Below the pieces are notes generated by a model. The model ran no database searches and had not been told where the DNA came from. It saw only the letters and a program-made list of their open reading frames with translations. A DNA stretch of 45,642 bases, from contig CAMPJI010000016.1 of assembly GCA_946886865.1 (NCBI GenBank), positions 1-45,642 of the forward strand. Reading direction: 5' to 3'. Source of the DNA: an uncultured Lysobacterales bacterium. Its GTDB lineage: Bacteria; Pseudomonadota; Gammaproteobacteria; Xanthomonadales; Xanthomonadaceae. Shown in pieces: positions 42,025 through 45,642 of this stretch (position 1 is its first letter; each line of letters opens with the position of its first letter). The position numbers and the translations under genes were made by a program.

Positions 42025-42903
42025 TTGGCCAGCACCCCCCGGGTCAGCGTCCTCGTACCGTGTTTCAACGAGGAGAACGCGGTCGACGAGACCATCCACA
42101 AACTCGACGCCGCGCTGTCGCCGCTGGGTGACTTTGAAATCGTCGCTATCGACGATGGATCCGTGGACCGGACACTCGAGCGCCTCAATGCGCTGGCAAC
42201 CCGCTATCCACGGCTCCGGATTGTCGAACACGACCGGAATCGCGGCTATGGCGCCGCGCTGAAGACCGGCATGCGGCACGCCGCGTCCGACATGATCGCG
42301 ATCACCGATGCCGACGGCACTTACCCGGTCGAGGACCTACCCCGCCTGGTCGAGCTTTCCGCCAACTACGACATGGTGGTCGGCGCACGCACGGGCAGCG
42401 ACGTCACGTACTCGAAGATCCGCAAGATCCCGAAGTACTTCCTGCATCGCTGGGTGAACTGGATCGTCAACCTCAAGGTGCCCGACATCAATTCGGGGAT
42501 GCGCGTGTTCCGCAAGGACATGGCGCAGAAGTTCGTCCGCATCCTGCCGAATGGTTTCAGCTTCACCATCACGATCACGATTTCCTCGCTGCGCAACAAC
42601 TATCGCGTCCGCTACGAACCGATCAACTACTACCAGCGCACCGGCAAGTCGAAGATTCATCCGATCAAGGACACACTGCGCTTCCTGCAGATCATCGGCC
42701 GCACCGGGATGTACTTCGCGCCGCTGCGTATCCTTGCGCCGATCGTGGTCCTGCTTGGACTGGCGACGACAGCCAGCCTCGCGCATGACCTCTTCGTGTT
42801 GCGCGACCTCACCGAGAAGTCGCTGCTGCTGCTGGTCTCGACGTTCAACGTCGGGATGTTCGCGATGCTTGCCGACATGATCGACAAACGCAGCCAGGTA
42901 TGA
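42025..42903 (+). CDS. Family 2 glycosyltransferase of the polyprenyl-phosphate sugar synthase (Dpm1/GtrB) type
   Basis: 292 residues. Starts at TTG 42025, preceded by AGGAG with a six-base gap; no ATG fits. The GT-A domain shows VLVPCFNEENAV, DDGSVDRT and the DADGTYP metal-binding motif. Two hydrophobic helices close the C-terminus (about 236-258 and 265-285), as in GtrB-like enzymes that load a sugar onto undecaprenyl phosphate. The segment NSGMRVFRKDM is typical of the group. The GtrA-like gene 1.3 kb on could flip the product. The sugar is unknown; GDP-mannose from manC is one candidate. The stop overlaps the methyltransferase start (ATGA). Confidence 0.88.
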   Translation: MASTPRVSVLVPCFNEENAVDETIHKLDAALSPLGDFEIVAIDDGSVDRTLERLNALATRYPRLRIVEHDRNRGYGAALKTGMRHAASDMIAITDADGTYPVEDLPRLVELSANYDMVVGARTGSDVTYSKIRKIPKYFLHRWVNWIVNLKVPDINSGMRVFRKDMAQKFVRILPNGFSFTITITISSLRNNYRVRYEPINYYQRTGKSKIHPIKDTLRFLQIIGRTGMYFAPLRILAPIVVLLGLATTASLAHDLFVLRDLTEKSLLLLVSTFNVGMFAMLADMIDKRSQV

Positions 42904-43649
42904 GCCGACAGGACGCCCCGGGCTTCGAGTACCGCGACAACGCCGAGCACCACGAGGCGCAAGCCCGGCTCGGGCATCTGACGGCGTACTACGCCTGGAC
43001 GCTGGAGCTGTTCGGCCGGAACTTCGACGGCCCGGCAGCCGACGCGGGTGCCGGCTCGGGGCATTTTTCTTCGTTGCTAGCCGATCGCGTCGATCGGCTC
43101 GTCCTGCTGGAAGGTGGCGTCCAGAACCTGCAGGCACTGAGGGACCGGTTCGCATCGAGCGGCAGTGTCTCGGTCGAGGACTGCGACCTGACCTCTTGCG
43201 AGGAAACCCTCCGCCGCCATGGGGCCCGCAGCATCTTTACCTTGGACGTGCTCGAACACCTCCCCGATGACCTTGCGGTACTTCGCCAGTTCCATTCCGC
43301 GCTTCCACCGGGCGGCCGGCTGTTCATCAAGGTTCCCGCTCTCCAGTGGCTCTACGGCCCCGTAGATGAAGCCTCCGGCCACTACCGCCGTTACAGCCGG
43401 CGCGGCCTGAGTCGCGTCGTGCAGGCCGCGGGCTTCGACATCGACCGCTGCCACTACATGAACATTGCGGGGGTGGCGCCCTACTTCCTGAAATCGCGCG
43501 TCCTCAAGCGCCAGGAAAACTTCTCGCGCACGTTCACCGCCAAGCAGATCCGCCGGATCCAGCAGGTCATGCCGTACCTCAGGGTTATCGATCGGGTTAC
43601 AGGCCCGTTCCTCGGGCTGTCCGTCGTGTGCGTGGCTACCCGCCGCTGA
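42900..43649 (+). CDS. Class I SAM-dependent methyltransferase
   Basis: 249 residues. SAM-binding loop ADAGAGSGHFSSLLA near 47-61, the acidic partner VLLEGG, and motif FTLDVLEHLPDDLAVL. The part after the Rossmann core (YGPVDEASGHYRRYSRRGL) matches methyltransferases of glycan and lipid clusters, where the Tyr/His-rich stretch lies near the acceptor site. It ends in a hydrophobic segment (GPFLGLSVVCVAT). Co-translated with the GT2 upstream through a four-base overlap, which suggests methylation of the same sugar chain or lipid-linked sugar. Confidence 0.87.
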   Translation: MSRQDAPGFEYRDNAEHHEAQARLGHLTAYYAWTLELFGRNFDGPAADAGAGSGHFSSLLADRVDRLVLLEGGVQNLQALRDRFASSGSVSVEDCDLTSCEETLRRHGARSIFTLDVLEHLPDDLAVLRQFHSALPPGGRLFIKVPALQWLYGPVDEASGHYRRYSRRGLSRVVQAAGFDIDRCHYMNIAGVAPYFLKSRVLKRQENFSRTFTAKQIRRIQQVMPYLRVIDRVTGPFLGLSVVCVATRR

Positions 43650-43650
43650 C

Positions 43651-44187
43651 ATGCGCTATCCGCTTGCGACCTATCTTCGGGCCGGAATTTTCTTCACCGT
43701 CTATGGGCTGGTGAAGTACCTGCCGCCGCCCATCGGGGATGTATGCCGATTTGCCGTTCTCAAGCTGTTTGTGGCGGAGCTGCACAGCTGGAAGGTCAAG
43801 GACGGTGTGACGGTCTGGTTCCCTGAGGGCGTCCGGATCGGCCGCCACGTCACCATCAACGAGAACGTGTTCCTGGACGGCTATGGCGGCCTTGAGATCG
43901 GCGATCACTGCCGCATTGCCCATGGCTGCTCCTTCATCAGCGAGGACCACGTGTTCGATGATCCCGTCATGCCCATCTGGCAGCAGGGCAAGCGCGGTGC
44001 GCCGATCAAGCTGGGGCAGGACGTCTGGCTCGGCTGTGGCGTGCGGGTGATGCGTGGCGTGACGATCGGCCGCGGGACCGTCGTCGGGGCGGGCGCCGTC
44101 GTGACGCGCGACCTGCCCGACGGGGTGATCGCGGTGGGCGTACCTGCCCGTGTCGTAGGGCGAAGGGGCGCAAATGCGACCCCGTGA
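43651..44187 (+). CDS. Hexapeptide-repeat (left-handed beta-helix) acyltransferase
   Basis: 178 residues. Left-handed beta-helix repeats run from about 62 to 172: GVRIGRHVTINENVFLDGYG, then LEIGDHCRIAHGCSFISEDH, IKLGQDVWLGCGVRVMRGVT and IGRGTVVGAGAVVTRDLPDG. The His in the SEDHVF loop is the likely catalytic base. An N-terminal amphipathic/hydrophobic segment (AGIFFTVYGLVKYLP) could tether it to the membrane. The family O-acetylates or N-acylates sugars (WbbJ/NodL-like). Starts one base after the methyltransferase stop and overlaps the GtrA-like gene by 14 bases. Confidence 0.88.
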   Translation: MRYPLATYLRAGIFFTVYGLVKYLPPPIGDVCRFAVLKLFVAELHSWKVKDGVTVWFPEGVRIGRHVTINENVFLDGYGGLEIGDHCRIAHGCSFISEDHVFDDPVMPIWQQGKRGAPIKLGQDVWLGCGVRVMRGVTIGRGTVVGAGAVVTRDLPDGVIAVGVPARVVGRRGANATP

Positions 44188-44593
44188 GCAGGTCCGCGGC
44201 CTGGCGGGCGAAGGCTTGCGGATGGTTGCATTGTCGGGTGCCAGCCTGGCACTGGGATACGCGCTGACGTTTGCGCTGACCGACTGGGTCGGCTTTGACG
44301 CGCGGATTTCGTACACCGCCGCGCTGGTCATCTGCTCGATTGCCAACTTCTTCGCGTGCAGGCACTGGGTATTCCGTGGCCTCGCCGGCCCGCTGTGGGC
44401 GGAAGCACTGCGCTTCTTTCCATCGGTGCTCGCGTTCAGGGCATTCGAGGTGTTCCTGTTCTCGTGGCTGCTCGGCGCATTGCCGAACTATCACGCGACG
44501 TATTTCGTAACCGCGGCCATCGCGATGGCAGGCAAGTTGCTCGTCTCCAAGCTCTTCATTTTCCGGCGTCCACCGCAGACGCCCCTGGCATGA
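44174..44593 (+). CDS. GtrA family membrane protein (probable lipid-linked sugar flippase)
   Basis: 139 residues with four transmembrane helices (about 15-37, 45-65, 82-102, 107-127). GtrA hallmarks are the N-terminal VALSGASLALGYALTFALT, the ANFFACRHWVF box between helices 2 and 3, and KLLVSKLFIFR at the end. In phage and O-antigen systems GtrA moves undecaprenyl-phosphate-sugar across the inner membrane after GtrB makes it; the GT2 gene upstream is the natural partner. The third component, a periplasmic polytopic glycosyltransferase, is not in the window. Confidence 0.88.
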   Translation: MRPREQVRGLAGEGLRMVALSGASLALGYALTFALTDWVGFDARISYTAALVICSIANFFACRHWVFRGLAGPLWAEALRFFPSVLAFRAFEVFLFSWLLGALPNYHATYFVTAAIAMAGKLLVSKLFIFRRPPQTPLA

Positions 44594-44603
44594 GCCCCGA
44601 TCC

Positions 44604-45569
44604 ATGACCATCCTCGTCACCGGCGCGGCCGGCTTCATCGGTGCCTACACGTGCCGCGCCTTGCAGGCGCGCGGTGATCGCGTGGTGGGGATCGACAACT
44701 TCAACGACTACTACGACCCGCGGTTGAAGCGGGACCGGGTGGCCGCCCTGTGTCCGGGACTGGAGCTGGTTGAAGCCGACATCGCCGACCTGGACGCCCT
44801 GCAGCGGACATTCGAGGCCGTGAAGCCACGCCGTGTGGTCCACCTCGCCGCGCAGGCCGGCGTGCGCTACTCGTTGACGCACCCGCATGCCTACGTGCGG
44901 AGCAACCTGGACGGGTTCGTCAACGTCCTGGAGCAGTGCCGGCATGGAGGCGTGGAGCATCTTGTCTACGCCAGTTCATCGTCCGTCTACGGCGACTCGG
45001 CAGCGCCGCCGTTCAGCGAGGACCAGCGCATCGACCGGCCACGCTCCCTGTACGCGGCGACCAAAGCGGCCAACGAGCTGATGGCGCACACGTACGCCCA
45101 TCTCTACGGACTGGCCGCGACCGGCCTGCGCTTCTTCACCGTGTACGGCCCCTGGGGTCGTCCGGACATGGCACCGGTGCTGTTCTCCCGGGCGGTGTTG
45201 GCAGGCCGACCGATCCAGGTGTTCAACCACGGGGAGATGCGGCGCGACTTCACGCACGTAGATGACATCGTGCGGGGTGTGGTTGCGGCTTTGGACCGCC
45301 CTTCGGACGGTGCGCCGCCACACCGCGTCTTCAACCTCGGCAACCACGCCCCGGTGGAGCTCGAGCACTTCATCGACGTCATCGCGGCAGCCGCCGGGCG
45401 GCCCGCGGCGCGCCAGTACCGCCCCATGCAACCCGGGGACATGGTGGAAACGATGGCTGACACCAGCCGGGCTGCGGTCGCCCTCGGCTTCCGCCCCTCC
45501 ACGCCCATCGAGACAGGCCTGCCACCCGTGGTCGAGTGGTGCGCCGACTACTTTGGCGACAACGTCTAG
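44604..45569 (+). CDS. NAD-dependent epimerase, UDP-glucuronate 4-epimerase-like
   Basis: 321 residues. SDR fold with TGAAGFIG at 6-13, the GIDNFNDYYDPRLKRDR stretch typical of UDP-glucuronate 4-epimerases, Ser near 125-127 (YASSSSVYG), and catalytic Tyr150 and Lys154 (SLYAATKAANE). FFTVYGPWGRPDMAP and FNHGEMRRDFTHVDD are shared by this subfamily. The product would be UDP-galacturonate; an epimerase for another UDP-sugar cannot be excluded. It starts 10 bases after the GtrA-like stop. The last 73 bases of the window after it hold no gene. Confidence 0.92.
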   Translation: MTILVTGAAGFIGAYTCRALQARGDRVVGIDNFNDYYDPRLKRDRVAALCPGLELVEADIADLDALQRTFEAVKPRRVVHLAAQAGVRYSLTHPHAYVRSNLDGFVNVLEQCRHGGVEHLVYASSSSVYGDSAAPPFSEDQRIDRPRSLYAATKAANELMAHTYAHLYGLAATGLRFFTVYGPWGRPDMAPVLFSRAVLAGRPIQVFNHGEMRRDFTHVDDIVRGVVAALDRPSDGAPPHRVFNLGNHAPVELEHFIDVIAAAAGRPAARQYRPMQPGDMVETMADTSRAAVALGFRPSTPIETGLPPVVEWCADYFGDNV

Positions 45570-45642
45570 CCTCTGGACACCCCTCCGCGCCCTGGTCCAT
45601 GGGCGTCGCCGCTGCCGTATCCCTGCAGGCCCAACCCGACCC

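Overview
This is a high-GC segment of a gammaproteobacterial chromosome. Gene content and order point to the Xanthomonadaceae/Lysobacteraceae (Lysobacter, Luteimonas or a close relative). The pointers are a type II secretion ATPase of the XpsE type near purL, the lptF/lptG pair divergent from pepA-holC-valS, a small H-NS-like protein, an STAS-MlaE/MlaF/MlaD/lipoprotein operon, an ETF:ubiquinone oxidoreductase with etfBA, and short palindromic repeats of kinds I associate with this family. The taxonomic call is inference from gene content; no rRNA or marker search was possible.

Layout. 1-8.8 kb, minus strand: xerD, a DsbC-type lipoprotein, purL, a conspicuously AT-rich two-gene insert (a Sel1/TPR-like exported protein and a Gly-rich secreted protein split by a frameshift) with its own terminator, then gspE, which runs off the left edge. 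8.8-17.1 kb: an RDD membrane protein, lptF-lptG (LPS export permeases) divergent from pepA-holC-valS. 17.1-23 kb: pssA, a probable holD (psi subunit) and rimI in an overlapping operon, a DUF4124 protein, proS, an H-NS-like protein with a clear terminator, and a ThrE-type exporter. 23.1-26.6 kb: a four-gene MCE lipid-transport operon. 26.7-33.6 kb: alkB, ETF-QO, a large secreted zinc metalloprotease with six FG-GAP-like repeats, scoAB (succinyl-CoA:3-ketoacid CoA transferase) and a small unknown lipoprotein. 33.6-37.5 kb: cysD and a cysN/cysC fusion (sulfate activation to PAPS), divergent from a PAPS-type sulfotransferase. 37.6-39.4 kb: etfBA. 39.4-45.6 kb: the start of a polysaccharide or glycolipid cluster (wecB, manC, a polyprenyl-phosphate-type GT2, a methyltransferase, a hexapeptide acyltransferase, a GtrA flippase and a UDP-glucuronate 4-epimerase-like enzyme), tightly packed on the plus strand and beginning six bases after etfA.

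How the genes fit together. Most of the window is housekeeping: purine synthesis, two tRNA synthetases, chromosome-dimer resolution, the clamp-loader accessory subunits chi and (inferred) psi, phospholipid synthesis, and three envelope lipid or LPS transport systems. The accessory content is the AT-rich insert, the metalloprotease, the sulfate activation/sulfotransferase pair and the surface-sugar cluster. I found no tRNA or rRNA gene, CRISPR array, prophage or insertion sequence. No wholly new defence or mobile system is evident. The most interesting leads are the holD candidate, the frame-split Gly-rich protein in the AT-rich insert, the local PAPS-sulfotransferase pairing beside a glycan cluster, and a patch of foreign-looking codons inside valS.
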